From IMG/VR virus record IMGVR_UViG_3300018412_000037, positions 1 to 28,464 of that record: 28,464 bases of DNA, one strand, 5' to 3'. The stretch comes from a virus. Both the position numbers and the translations under genes were made by a program. Position 1 is the stretch's first letter. Every line of letters starts with the position of its first letter. The notes beneath the pieces were generated by a model. That model made no database searches. It was not told the DNA's origin and was given only the letters and a program-made list of their open reading frames with translations. This document shows, piece by piece, positions 13,342 through 19,918 of this stretch.

Positions 13342-13912
13342 TATCTTTCCTCCACTTCGTAACGCCTAGCGCCAACTTATCCAGCGCAACCGGCCCGGCC
13401 TGCTTAACTTCGCTCATCTCGATACGACCAGGAAGCGAGCTTGGTAGCGCCTCTAGAGGTGTCCGCTCGAATGCTTCGTACATCCGGATGAACTCCTTTC
13501 GCTTCCACTCCATCTTGCTGGTTTCGGTTTGGCAGATGGATTGCCACCCGCCCATTGCCTTCACGGTTGCCAGCGCCTGCTTGTCTTCCAGCTTCAGCGT
13601 TCCGTAGCTGCCAATGCGGCGAATGTCTCGCTCGATGCAGGCCCAGGCTATGGCAGCCCGGTCTTCAATGGCTGCATCCTGCTGCTTAGTGGTTCCAGTC
13701 ATCTGCTTGATTAGGTCGGCAGGCTTAGGAAAGAACTGGCCGCTATCAGGATTCTGCATGTGGGCCATCATGGCCTCCTGAACCTGCTCGATACTGACGT
13801 TTGCCAGGGCGGAGAAGTAGATTGCCGCCATTGGCTTAGTAACCTCTCTCCCGTACACCTCGCCAGCCGCCATCATCAAATCAAAAAACGCTCGCTTATC
13901 TTCATTCTTCAT
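13331..13912 (-). CDS. Helicase-loader-like replication protein (DUF6475/P-like)
   Basis: A 193-residue protein following the replication initiator (11-base overlap). The N-terminal part reads FFDLMMAAGEVYGREVTKPMAAIYFSALANVSIEQVQEAMMAHMQNPDSGQFFPKPADLI (about residues 9-68). The middle has AWACIERDIRRIGSYGTLKLEDKQALATVKAMGGWQSICQ, then WKRKEFIRMYEAF. This is the layout of phage proteins found beside replication initiators and thought to load the host DnaB helicase, as lambda P does. Position next to an initiator supports this. I assign the role by pattern and context, not by catalytic residues. Confidence 0.7.
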   Translation of the reverse strand: MKNEDKRAFFDLMMAAGEVYGREVTKPMAAIYFSALANVSIEQVQEAMMAHMQNPDSGQFFPKPADLIKQMTGTTKQQDAAIEDRAAIAWACIERDIRRIGSYGTLKLEDKQALATVKAMGGWQSICQTETSKMEWKRKEFIRMYEAFERTPLEALPSSLPGRIEMSEVKQAGPVALDKLALGVTKWRKDNGQ

Positions 13913-14753
13913 TCAGCCACCCCGCTAGGTTCTGCGCATTCTTGCGCGATATTGCACTCAGGCCAGCCAGTGGGCCTTGCGTTGCCTTGGCTGCCGTCAG
14001 GTAGCCGTTGAACTTCCCAGCCTGAAACAGCGTCTCTGGGCGTAGGTACTGAGCCATCTTCGGGTCATGCAGCCACTCGCCAACTTTGAACCGAACTACC
14101 GCCATCAGGTCATCAACACTGTGCCCATCACTCAGCCTTCCGCTGATGTTGCTTGCGTGGCTCTTGGTGCTGGCCTTGTACTTTGAGCCAGTCATCGAGT
14201 TCAGAAGGTCGATTACCTGTTTCACCCTGTCGTCGATAACCGCAGGTTTCGACATGGGATCTTTATTCTTTTCTCTTATCTCTTCTTGTCTAATCTGATC
14301 TAATCTAATCTTATCTTGCATGACAAAATCAGGATTTTGCTTGATTACGTCATGACTCTCATCTTCTTTTGTGTCTTGAATTGCAACAACTCCCCCTGAT
14401 TTGCTTTTAAGGCCGTTTATTATTGCTCTCATTGCTGGGTTGCTAGTCATTGACTGGTCAAGCCTCTTTGCAAGCTTCATGCAGGTGACAACACCATCAG
14501 CGTTTTCAAAGAGGCCAACGGTGACAAAGTACCGCATCATCTCCTCAACCTTCTGCGCTGTGCTTCCCGTGTTTCTTGCGATTATTCTCGCGTCATGCTC
14601 AAGGCTAAATGTGATGTTGTCAGCCTCTACGTTTCCAGCTATCAGCTCTATGCAGTACCAGTAAAGCCCGTAGCCCTCTAGGCCATAGTCGAGCAAAACA
14701 TTCTGAAGCTTGCTGTCTGCGCTTGCGTTAGCGTCATGCTTGAACCACTTCAT
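13902..14753 (-). CDS. Phage replication initiator (Lin1244-like N-term, Phg_2220_C C-term)
   Basis: A 283-residue replisome organiser. The N-terminus (1-95) begins MKWFKHDANASADSKLQNVLLDYGLEGYGLYWYCIELI, typical of the Lin1244/Lin1753 (DUF4373) DNA-binding domain. A low-complexity linker (147-162, DKIRLDQIRQEEIREK) follows. The C-terminus (about 176-253) is the conserved phage domain with VIDLLNSMTGSKYKAS, ISGRLSDGHSVDDLMAVVRFKVGEWL and YLRPETLFQAGKFNGYL. Such proteins bind an origin, often within their own gene, and recruit the helicase loader encoded next. The gene joins the HNH gene upstream by an ATGA overlap. The start is convincing because the family begins with exactly this MKWFKHD stretch. 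Confidence 0.88.
   Translation of the reverse strand: MKWFKHDANASADSKLQNVLLDYGLEGYGLYWYCIELIAGNVEADNITFSLEHDARIIARNTGSTAQKVEEMMRYFVTVGLFENADGVVTCMKLAKRLDQSMTSNPAMRAIINGLKSKSGGVVAIQDTKEDESHDVIKQNPDFVMQDKIRLDQIRQEEIREKNKDPMSKPAVIDDRVKQVIDLLNSMTGSKYKASTKSHASNISGRLSDGHSVDDLMAVVRFKVGEWLHDPKMAQYLRPETLFQAGKFNGYLTAAKATQGPLAGLSAISRKNAQNLAGWLNEE
14261..14320 (-). other. Candidate replication origin within the initiator gene
   Basis: An AT-rich pyrimidine-purine stretch in the linker of the initiator gene contains repeated TCTAATC (14288-14294, 14299-14305 and an overlapping TCTAATC at 14304-14310) with related TCTTATC copies at 14274 and 14310. Initiator genes of lambdoid and similar phages often hold iterons and an AT-rich unwinding region in exactly this inter-domain place. 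The encoded DKIRLDQIR repeat is common in this family, so the DNA repeat may simply reflect the protein linker. Confidence 0.4.
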
Positions 14754-14974
14754 TTGATTCTCGCCCCCTTTGAGCTATTGCACGATCTGCACATGGTTTG
14801 AAGGTTTGATATTGAATTCGTGCCGCCTTTTGATTGCGGATGCATGTGGTCTATAGTTAGATCAGAGTCTGTTCCGCATGAGATGCACTTATACCCATCA
14901 CGCTTAAAAACATCCCACCTAACCTTCCCGCTTATGCTTGTGCAAGGAGCGAATTTTGCTGATCTCGCCCCCAC
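14750..14974 (-). CDS. Small HNH endonuclease
   Basis: A 74-residue protein that is little more than an HNH core: VRWDVFKRDGYKCISCG (18-34, with Cys30-x2-Cys33), LTIDHMHPQSKGGTNSISNLQTMCRSCNSSKG (39-70, with the His-x-x-Pro and Cys62-x2-Cys65). It starts at GTG (14974) with AGGAG unusually close, overlapping the upstream gene by 43 bases, and ends in an ATGA overlap with the initiator gene. Lack of extra DNA-binding domains suggests a nickase-like or packaging-associated HNH rather than a homing enzyme, but this cannot be decided. An alternative start further in was not found. Confidence 0.75.
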   Translation of the reverse strand: MGARSAKFAPCTSISGKVRWDVFKRDGYKCISCGTDSDLTIDHMHPQSKGGTNSISNLQTMCRSCNSSKGARIK

Positions 14975-15117
14975 CTCTCCTGCCCTCCGTGCCAGCTCTC
15001 ATAGGCATCAGCAACAACGCTCGCGCACCCATCACAAACGCATACACCGTAACAGCCTAGATTTTTTATTATCTCCTCATCGTTAAGCGGGTTGCTGCAC
15101 AGCTTGCACTCGCTCAT
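14932..15117 (-). CDS. Small putative zinc-binding protein
   Basis: A 61-residue protein with Cys4-x2-Cys7 near the start and a second cluster (CYGVCVCDGC, residues 22-31), enough ligands for a zinc ribbon. The C-terminal half (VVADAYESWHGGQERWGRDQQ) is polar. GGAGGATG precedes the ATG, and the ATGA overlap with the XRE gene marks it as the second gene of the leftward early operon. Small cysteine-rich proteins of this kind are frequent in early phage operons and often bind DNA or host RNA polymerase; no specific function can be given here. Confidence 0.65.
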   Translation of the reverse strand: MSECKLCSNPLNDEEIIKNLGCYGVCVCDGCASVVADAYESWHGGQERWGRDQQNSLLAQA

Positions 15118-15320
15118 TTTGCATCCTCCCCCAGCGCCACCAGCTCGGACACCTTCATGCCCAGGGCGTCAGCGGCTCGCTTCATTGTGTCGGTTGTTGC
15201 GCTACTTGCTCTGCACATTGAATAGACAGTCTCAACAGACAAGCCCATGCAATCTGCCAGTTCTTTTTTTGTTTTTTCCTTCATTGCTAGCGCTACCAGC
15301 AAGGCTTTACCAGTGTTCAT
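15114..15320 (-). CDS. XRE-family helix-turn-helix regulator (Cro/CI-like position)
   Basis: A 68-residue protein with a helix-turn-helix: KKELADCMGLSVETVYSMCRASSATTDTMKRAADALGMKVSELVAL (residues 18-63). The layout (turn at MGLS, recognition helix VETVYSMCR, final 'L-G-x-x-x-x-E-L') is that of XRE/Cro-type regulators. The gene is the first after the leftward early promoter and has a strong GGAGGGG site. It is too short for a CI-type repressor with a cleavage domain, so it could be a Cro-like protein acting on the divergent promoters at 15451-15541. Confidence 0.8.
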   Translation of the reverse strand: MNTGKALLVALAMKEKTKKELADCMGLSVETVYSMCRASSATTDTMKRAADALGMKVSELVALGEDAK

Positions 15321-15352
15321 TACTTCCCCTCCAATGTGTTGTCATCATAAAA

Positions 15353-15444
15353 GGCCGACCATCCGGCACTTTAGGATGAGGCCCCGCAGAGCCCCACATT
15401 TACTATCCATATTGTTAAAGAGCGCGGCACGTTCGCCGTTGATG
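15353..15444 (-). promoter_or_regulatory. Leftward leader with boxA and hairpin (nut-like)
   Basis: On the minus strand the transcript would begin at about 15444 with CATCAACGGC, reach GCTCTTTAACAAT (15423-15411), which matches the rRNA antiterminator boxA core, and then form a hairpin (GGCC-x-CATCC ... GGATG-x3-GGCC, 15383-15353). The first 34 bases nearly repeat those of the rightward leader. It lies between the promoter and the XRE gene. No protein-coding frame is present. Confidence 0.7.
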
Positions 15445-15450
15445 TAGCCA

Positions 15451-15479
15451 ACTTTAATGATGACGACTGTCACTGTCAA
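15451..15479 (-). promoter_or_regulatory. Leftward early promoter (pL-like)
   Basis: On the minus strand a consensus TTGACA (15479-15474) is followed after 17 bases by TAAAGT (15456-15451). It would drive the XRE, replication and nin-like genes. The spacer contains TGACAGTGACAGTCGTCA, with repeated TGAC/GTCA half-sites that could be operators. Confidence 0.8.
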
Positions 15480-15513
15480 TGGGTTTTTTATCACAAAAAC
15501 CTTTAATATGTTC

Positions 15514-15541
15514 TTGACCTCCCCCTCCATCATGCTAAGAT
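15514..15541 (+). promoter_or_regulatory. Rightward early promoter (pR-like)
   Basis: TTGACC (15514-15519) and TAAGAT (15536-15541) are separated by 16 bases. The start would be near 15548, exactly where the shared leader sequence CATCAACGGC begins. It would drive the RecT-exonuclease-SSB operon. Confidence 0.7.
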
Positions 15542-15547
15542 TCATCC

Positions 15548-15645
15548 CATCAACGGCAAGCGCCGAGCTCTTTAACAATCAGGTGAATAGGTAAGGTGGG
15601 CAAGTGCCACCATTTACCCCACAGGGTCGGGATCCGGTCTTGTGG
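15548..15645 (+). promoter_or_regulatory. Rightward leader with boxA and two hairpins (nut/put-like)
   Basis: The leader starts with CATCAACGGC (15548), reaches boxA GCTCTTTAACAAT (15567-15579), then forms a hairpin GGTAAGGTGG/CCACC-AT-TTACC (15590-15618, 7-base loop) and a second weaker one CCACA...TGTGG (15619-15645). A boxA followed by structured RNA at the head of an early operon is the arrangement of lambda nut sites, and two adjacent stems recall HK022 put sites. The first gene starts at 15671. Confidence 0.7.
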
Positions 15646-15670
15646 AGTGAATAACAAACGGGAGATAAGC

Positions 15671-15790
15671 ATGAAAGACTACGTTAACGCACCTAAGCCG
15701 ACACAGGCTCCGTGGTGGATGGCGCACAGCCAGGAGATTAAGTTCTGGTCGCTGATTGCGACGATGATTCTTGTTGGGGGTTTGGCATGA
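15671..15790 (+). CDS. 39-residue single-span membrane peptide
   Basis: The first gene of the rightward early operon: MKDYVNAPKPTQAPWWMAHS followed by QEIKFWSLIATMILVGGLA. A polar, proline-rich N-terminus is followed by one hydrophobic segment at the C-terminus (about 24-39). GGGAGATAAGC precedes the ATG at 15671, and the stop overlaps the next start (ATGA). The frame opens earlier at 15596, but that would start inside the leader hairpin. No family recognised. Early tail-anchored peptides of this kind sometimes alter host membrane functions or block superinfection, but nothing here specifies it. Confidence 0.65.
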   Translation: MKDYVNAPKPTQAPWWMAHSQEIKFWSLIATMILVGGLA

Positions 15791-16131
15791 GCAACCGCAA
15801 GTCGCAGTTCCAGCAAGACTGGTTAGCCGACAACTGGGACAGGTTCGTGGCTGAAGGTATCGAGGATTCACATGGCCGGTTGCTGACAGTATCCGACGCG
15901 CTTGAGCTAACCAAGCTGGAAGGAGACCAGATTGACGCAGCATTTCGCCTGGGAGCCTGCGCCACTCACGAAGCTATCGAGATTATCGCCAAGGCATTCC
16001 TGCTGGATGTGGCAGTGGGTACGCTGTGGGATGAGCATTTGGCAGCAGAAGAGGAAATGGGCCGCCAGATGCTTTGGGACCTGGCTGAGCAAGCATTTGA
16101 AAATCACGATTTGAAGGAGTCGGCGCGATGA
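15787..16131 (+). CDS. Acidic hypothetical phage protein
   Basis: A 114-residue acidic, mostly helical protein beginning MSNRKSQFQQDWLADNWDRFVAEGIED. It lies between the membrane peptide and RecT and is coupled to both by 4-base overlaps. The long C-terminal part (FLLDVAVGTLWDEHLAAEEEMGRQMLWDLAEQAFENHD) is helical and negatively charged, which fits a protein-interaction partner or a DNA mimic. That is inference from composition only. Position before the recombinase suggests a recombination accessory role. No domain recognised. Confidence 0.65.
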   Translation: MSNRKSQFQQDWLADNWDRFVAEGIEDSHGRLLTVSDALELTKLEGDQIDAAFRLGACATHEAIEIIAKAFLLDVAVGTLWDEHLAAEEEMGRQMLWDLAEQAFENHDLKESAR

Positions 16132-17006
16132 GTGGGTTTGATGTTGTTGGTTTTGTTGGAAGTCAGGTTGGCCTGTTTAATCAGGCCCTTTCTGACCAGT
16201 CGATAACGTGGCAGAAAGAACAGCAGTTCGCCATTCAGGCATTTCAGAAGAATGATTACCTTGCCAAGGTGGCAATGGCAAACCCTAGCAGTGCGCAGAA
16301 TGCGATCATCAACGTGGCTGCCATTGGCATCACGCTGAACCCTTCGGCAAAGCTGGCCTACTTGGTGCCTCGCGATGGCGGCGTGCATCTTGACATCAGC
16401 TACATGGGCTTGCTTCACCTTGCTCAGGTGTCTGGGGCTATTCAGTGGGGTCAGTGCAAGCTGGTTTGCGCCAATGACACCTACGAGTCGAACGGCCTTG
16501 ATAGCGCACCAACCCACAAATACAATGCCTTCGGAGACCGAGGCTCCGTTGTCGGCGGGTACTGCACTGTAAAAACCGCGCAGGGTGACTACCTGACTGA
16601 GGAAATGAGCGTTGATGAGATCAATGCCATCATGCAGCGAAGCCAGAGCTTCAAGTCAGGTAAGTCGTCGCCATGGAAAACTGATTGGTCTGAGATGGCG
16701 CGCAAGACTATCGTCAAGCGTGGCTCCAAATACTGGCCTCGCTGTGAGCGTCTTGATAACGCCATTCATCACCTGAACACTGATGGTGCAGAGGGACTAG
16801 CTGATGACTCGTCCGTGCAGAAAGAAATAATCATAAACCCTATCGAGTCGATAAAGGCGGCCATATCAAGCAAAGGTCGCACAGAAGAGCAGTTTTTTGC
16901 GTGGTTCAGTAGCGCCCGAAAGCTTCCAGAGCCAATCCATTCATTCGATGTGATGACCGAGGAAGAGTTGCAGTGGGCAGCCCGCAAGATGGAGGCTACC
17001 AAGTGA
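16128..17006 (+). CDS. recT: RecT-family single-strand annealing protein
   Basis: A 292-residue RecT protein. Typical stretches are ANPSSAQNAIINVAAIGITLNPSAKLAYLVPRDGGVHLDISYMGLLHLAQVSGAI (about residues 51-105), CKLVCANDTYES with APTHKYNAFGDRGSVVGGYC, and SPWKTDWSEMARKTIVKRGSKYWP (about 181-204). RecT binds single-stranded DNA and pairs complementary strands. It works with the exonuclease encoded directly downstream, whose GTG start overlaps the RecT stop, as in the Rac prophage RecE/RecT and lambda Exo/Bet pairs. The C-terminal 60 residues (MTEEELQWAARKME) are charged and may contact the exonuclease or SSB. The start at ATG 16128 overlaps the upstream stop. Confidence 0.93.
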   Translation: MSGFDVVGFVGSQVGLFNQALSDQSITWQKEQQFAIQAFQKNDYLAKVAMANPSSAQNAIINVAAIGITLNPSAKLAYLVPRDGGVHLDISYMGLLHLAQVSGAIQWGQCKLVCANDTYESNGLDSAPTHKYNAFGDRGSVVGGYCTVKTAQGDYLTEEMSVDEINAIMQRSQSFKSGKSSPWKTDWSEMARKTIVKRGSKYWPRCERLDNAIHHLNTDGAEGLADDSSVQKEIIINPIESIKAAISSKGRTEEQFFAWFSSARKLPEPIHSFDVMTEEELQWAARKMEATK

Positions 17007-17812
17007 TCTACACCAACTCAATCACCGGCGTGAATACGTTCAAGATCGCACAAGGTACGGATGAATGGTTGCGCCATCGAGCTGGGTGCATCACCGCGTC
17101 GCGGATTAGCGATGTACTGATGCGAGATAGGCAGGCGCCATTTCCTGATGATCTTGAGATCGAGGCGCTTGATAAGCGCGGCGAGAATCGAGTTGTTTTC
17201 GCTGGGAAAGAGTTCATAGGCACAAAGGCAAAGTGCATCGAATTTGTTCGAGGAATGCTTCCAATGATTACGCCAGACGGCAAGTCTGGCTACATGAATG
17301 AGTTGATCGCTCAAGTTCGCACTGGGTTAATTCAGGAGTCTGTTAAGTTCAAGCAAGCAGAGTATGGTCACGAGCATGAGCCTCTAGCGCGTGAGGCCTA
17401 CGAGGCTCGAGAGTTTGAAGTGGTTGAGACGTGTGGCTTAGTCTACCGGGATGCAACCATGCGCTGCGCTGTGAGCCCTGACGGGCTTACCGATGACAGA
17501 GGGATCGAGATTAAGTGCCCGTTCACCAGTGCGGTTCATGTCGATACGCTAATCAACGGAAAGATAAAGCCCGAGTATCATGCCCAATATCAATTTGGGA
17601 TGTGGGTAACTGGCCTAAAGCGTTGGGACTTCGTATCGTTCGACCCGCGAATGAGAGGTCGGCCAGAGAATCGCCTGGTTGTGATCCCGCAGTATCGTGA
17701 TGAGGAAGTAATGGCGCGATTTGATGAAGAAATTCCGAAGTTTTGCGCGGAAATGGACGAGGCGCTTGAGCGTCTTGGTTTTAAGTTTGGTCAACAGTGG
17801 GAGAAGATTTAA
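17003..17812 (+). CDS. YqaJ/lambda-Exo-type recombination exonuclease
   Basis: A 269-residue nuclease. I chose the GTG at 17003 (GGAGG at the right distance, GTGA overlap with the RecT stop); the frame is open further upstream inside recT. It has the N-terminal EWLRHRAGCITASR motif (21-34), AEYGHEHEPLAREAYE (119-134), and the catalytic PD-(D/E)xK centre with Asp160 (SPDGL) and Glu169-x-Lys171 (IEIKCP), followed by YHAQYQFGMWVTG (192-204). Such enzymes degrade one strand of double-stranded ends to give the substrate for RecT. The stretch at about 45-115 is longer than in lambda Exo (226 residues). Confidence 0.92.
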   Translation: MIYTNSITGVNTFKIAQGTDEWLRHRAGCITASRISDVLMRDRQAPFPDDLEIEALDKRGENRVVFAGKEFIGTKAKCIEFVRGMLPMITPDGKSGYMNELIAQVRTGLIQESVKFKQAEYGHEHEPLAREAYEAREFEVVETCGLVYRDATMRCAVSPDGLTDDRGIEIKCPFTSAVHVDTLINGKIKPEYHAQYQFGMWVTGLKRWDFVSFDPRMRGRPENRLVVIPQYRDEEVMARFDEEIPKFCAEMDEALERLGFKFGQQWEKI

Positions 17813-18294
17813 TGGGTATCAATGTTTTCACAGCGTCAGGCCGTTGCGGACAGGACATGGAAGTAAAGTACACAAGCAACGGAAAGGCAATCGGCCAATT
17901 CAACCTGCCAGTTGAGACCGGATATGGCGACAACAAAAAAACCAGCTGGGTCACATGCAAGGTATTTGGCGAGCGAGCAGAGAAGCTGGCTCAGTACGTC
18001 ACCAAGGGCTCTCCGGTGACAGTTACAGGCGCATTCCAGCTCGATGAGTGGGAGAAGGACGGCGTTAAACACTCGCGCCCGTGCATCCTGGTGAATGACA
18101 TTCAGCTGCCACCGCAGCAGCAAGGCGGCCAGCAAGCACCACAAGGCCAGCAGCAACAGCAGCGGCAGCCACAACAACAACAGGCTCCGCAGAATAACGG
18201 ATACCAGCAAGCTAGAAGCCAGCCAGTTCAGCAGCAACAGGCTCCGCAATACAACGAACCGCCGATGGACTTTGACGACGCCATCCCGTTTTAG
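17812..18294 (+). CDS. ssb: Single-stranded DNA-binding protein
   Basis: A 160-residue SSB. The ATG at 17812 overlaps the exonuclease stop (TAATG). The OB fold covers about residues 1-100 with KAIGQFNLPVETGYGDNKKTSWVTCKVFGERAEKLAQYVTKGSPVTVTG, somewhat diverged from bacterial SSB. The linker (101-148) is very rich in Gln and Pro, and the last residues MDFDDAIPF are the acidic tip that contacts host partners such as RecO, PriA or exonucleases. It would coat DNA for the RecT/Exo system and for phage replication. NinB on the other strand is known in lambda to bind SSB. Confidence 0.93.
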   Translation: MGINVFTASGRCGQDMEVKYTSNGKAIGQFNLPVETGYGDNKKTSWVTCKVFGERAEKLAQYVTKGSPVTVTGAFQLDEWEKDGVKHSRPCILVNDIQLPPQQQGGQQAPQGQQQQQRQPQQQQAPQNNGYQQARSQPVQQQQAPQYNEPPMDFDDAIPF

Positions 18295-18319
18295 GGCTGG
18301 ATTTTTTAAAATGTAAAGC

Positions 18320-18404
18320 GGCTCGCGGTGTTCAACCGGTAGCCATGCAACAGAACGCAAAATAATACACAAAGCGCCTTGCTATTTATTGCGGGGCGTT
18401 TTAC
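18320..18404 (+). terminator. Intergenic hairpins, likely terminator behind ssb
   Basis: Between ssb and the next gene there are two hairpins. The first is GGCT..CGGT-N5-ACCG..AGCC (18320-18344). The second is AAAGCGCC...GGCGTTTT (18371-18402), with four T residues at its end. The second resembles a moderate rho-independent terminator and may lower expression of the genes that follow, unless antitermination from the boxA leader is active. No gene is seen in 18295-18437. Confidence 0.5.
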
Positions 18405-18437
18405 ATTGAGGGGGTCAACAACGCAGGAGATAGAGTG

Positions 18438-18656
18438 ATGAGGAATGCAGATTTGCCAGCAATGCCAGTTGAGCTTAGCGGGTTCGGATTGTATGAGCCG
18501 ATTGCTTACACAGGGCTAACCAAGCGCGAGATGATGGCAATGCACATGATGGCAGCCAGAATTTCGATACATGGAGCACCAGACGATGAATTCGACGCAA
18601 AGCGGGCTGTTGCAGCCACCGACGCACTCCTTGCCAAACTGGAGAAATCACAATGA
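18438..18656 (+). CDS. Phage hypothetical protein with TGLTKREMMA motif
   Basis: A 72-residue protein from ATG 18438, 8 bases behind AGGAG; a GTG three bases earlier is possible. The sequence PIAYTGLTKREMMAMHMMAARI...AVAATDALLAKLEK is a pattern very common in short phage proteins: 'GLTKRE-x-x-A-x-x-x-x-x' helix and a final 'A-x-x-AD-x-LL-x-x-L' helix. Function unknown. It is the first gene after the intergenic hairpins. Confidence 0.75.
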   Translation: MRNADLPAMPVELSGFGLYEPIAYTGLTKREMMAMHMMAARISIHGAPDDEFDAKRAVAATDALLAKLEKSQ

Positions 18657-18805
18657 AAACCTACCGCATCAGCGGCACCAACCGCCGCACCGGGAGATTT
18701 GAAACCGCCAACGTGCAGGGCGCAACGCCGGAGCAGGCTCGCCAACTTATGGGTATGACCCACTGCCGCATGGTGGTGTTGGATAAGCGCGGGGTGGAGC
18801 TGTGA
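18653..18805 (+). CDS. 50-residue hypothetical protein
   Basis: A short gene coding MKTYRISGTNRRTGRFETAN, then VQGATPEQARQLMGMTHCRM and VVLDKRGVEL. It is coupled at both ends: the ATG overlaps the previous stop (ATGA) and its TGA overlaps the GTG of the next gene. The strand-helix-strand look (TYRISG, TPEQARQLM, RMVVLD) suggests a small folded beta-alpha-beta unit. No family named; similar small proteins occur in phages of enteric bacteria. Confidence 0.65.
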   Translation: MKTYRISGTNRRTGRFETANVQGATPEQARQLMGMTHCRMVVLDKRGVEL

Positions 18806-19260
18806 GCCAATTTGTTGAAGTGAAGACCGCCGAACTGGTTGGACCTGCGCTGGATTGGGCAATGGCAGACGCCGAAGGGCTTAAAAATAAGCGGGTAGTT
18901 GATAACAGCCTAGGTGGCAAGGTCGTACTCATCGTCAATGATGGTCAGCGCAAACCGCTCAGCTCTGGCAGGCGTTACTCCAAGGTTGAGACCACTTGGG
19001 GCTGGTTTGGCCTTGTAAAGGAAATGCGCGAAATCGTACTAGGTTGGGCATACGAACCAACGCTGTGCTGGGCCAATCTGCGCGAATACTTGGTTAGTTT
19101 GACAGCCCCACAAGCTGAAGGTGAAGAATGGACAGCGCACATTTCTGGCGTGTCAATGCGCGGAGATGACATTGGTCCGGCCGTATGCCGCGCCATCGTT
19201 GCCGCCAAACTGGGCGACGTGGTGAAGGTGCCTGTGGAGCTGGTGGGGGTGGCGGCATGA
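18802..19260 (+). CDS. NinX-like phage protein (DUF2591)
   Basis: A 152-residue protein starting at GTG (18802, GTGA overlap). The N-terminal KTAELVGPALDWAMADAEG (8-26) is the hallmark of DUF2591/NinX proteins, which are found in lambdoid phages and prophages. The middle has YSKVETTWGWFGLVKEMRE with an unusual Trp-rich stretch, and the C-terminus ends GDDIGPAVCRAIVAAKLGDVVKVPVEL, also typical. Function unknown even in the best studied phages. With NinB, NinG and NinI on the opposite strand, this phage carries much of a nin set, but in two operons. Confidence 0.8.
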   Translation: MSQFVEVKTAELVGPALDWAMADAEGLKNKRVVDNSLGGKVVLIVNDGQRKPLSSGRRYSKVETTWGWFGLVKEMREIVLGWAYEPTLCWANLREYLVSLTAPQAEGEEWTAHISGVSMRGDDIGPAVCRAIVAAKLGDVVKVPVELVGVAA

Positions 19261-19460
19261 CCTTCGAACTACGCCCATCCAGCAGCGAAGCATTCTCCGA
19301 GCGCCTGCGTAGTGCCGAGGCCCGCCGAAATCAGGAACTGGCCAACCCATGCCGCCGCTCGCGTGCCACCGATATGGCAGCCGCAAAGCGCCGCTGGGAT
19401 CTGGAAGAGCAGCAAGAGATGCGCAGAATTGCGCGCCAACACAAGGAGATATGGGAATGA
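19257..19460 (+). CDS. Small basic hypothetical protein
   Basis: A 67-residue protein from ATG 19257 (ATGA overlap with the previous stop). It is strongly basic and helical: FSERLRSAEARRNQELANPCRRSRATDMAAAKRRWDLEEQQEMRRIARQHKEIWE. A nucleic-acid-binding coiled helix is possible. No domain recognised. Its stop overlaps the start of the next gene. Confidence 0.55.
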   Translation: MTFELRPSSSEAFSERLRSAEARRNQELANPCRRSRATDMAAAKRRWDLEEQQEMRRIARQHKEIWE

Positions 19461-19918
19461 ACGACAAGCAACAACTGGCGGCAATGGGTGCCCAATACCG
19501 CCTGACAGAAGAACAAGCAAAGGGCCTTGCCGAGCGGATGCCGCAAACCGGTGCCCTGCAGGTCATTGATGATGAACCCCTGTGCATGGCAAAGCGCATC
19601 GAGGGGCTGGAGGCGCTGGTGCGGGTGATGGCGAGCGCGCTATCTGATGCTGTGCCGCACGTTGCGCTGTCCGTCACCATGGGTCTTGCGGACAACAGTA
19701 TCATTAATCGCTTCAACGTCATCCTTGATGGACAGCTTTCTGAGGATGGTGTGACTCCTGCGCCTATCGTGCCGATTGGCTGGAAGCTAGTGCCGGTGGA
19801 GCCGACACTGAGGATGCTATTCTGTGGTGGAGAGCATATCGGAGGTAGCAACGAACTGCCGATTGAGTGCTGGTACGATATGCTCGCAGTTGCCCCGTCA
19901 CCGGACTGCGCCAAATGA
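19457..19918 (+). CDS. Phage hypothetical protein with GWKLVPVEPT motif
   Basis: A 153-residue protein from ATG 19457 (ATGA overlap, GGAGATAT upstream). The C-terminal part, GWKLVPVEPTLRMLFCGGEH...ECWYDMLAVAPSP (about residues 107-148), is a module that recurs at the end of many phage early proteins, where 'GWKLVPxEPT' and 'YxxMLxAxPxP' are nearly fixed. The middle has a helical IEGLEALVRVMASAL. Function unknown. Confidence 0.75.
   Translation: MNDKQQLAAMGAQYRLTEEQAKGLAERMPQTGALQVIDDEPLCMAKRIEGLEALVRVMASALSDAVPHVALSVTMGLADNSIINRFNVILDGQLSEDGVTPAPIVPIGWKLVPVEPTLRMLFCGGEHIGGSNELPIECWYDMLAVAPSPDCAK

Noticed and set aside
16973-17002. Upstream GTG start of the exonuclease gene inside recT
   Set aside because: The GTG at 17003 has a well-placed GGAGG and a GTGA overlap with the recT stop, and conserved sequence begins only after it.
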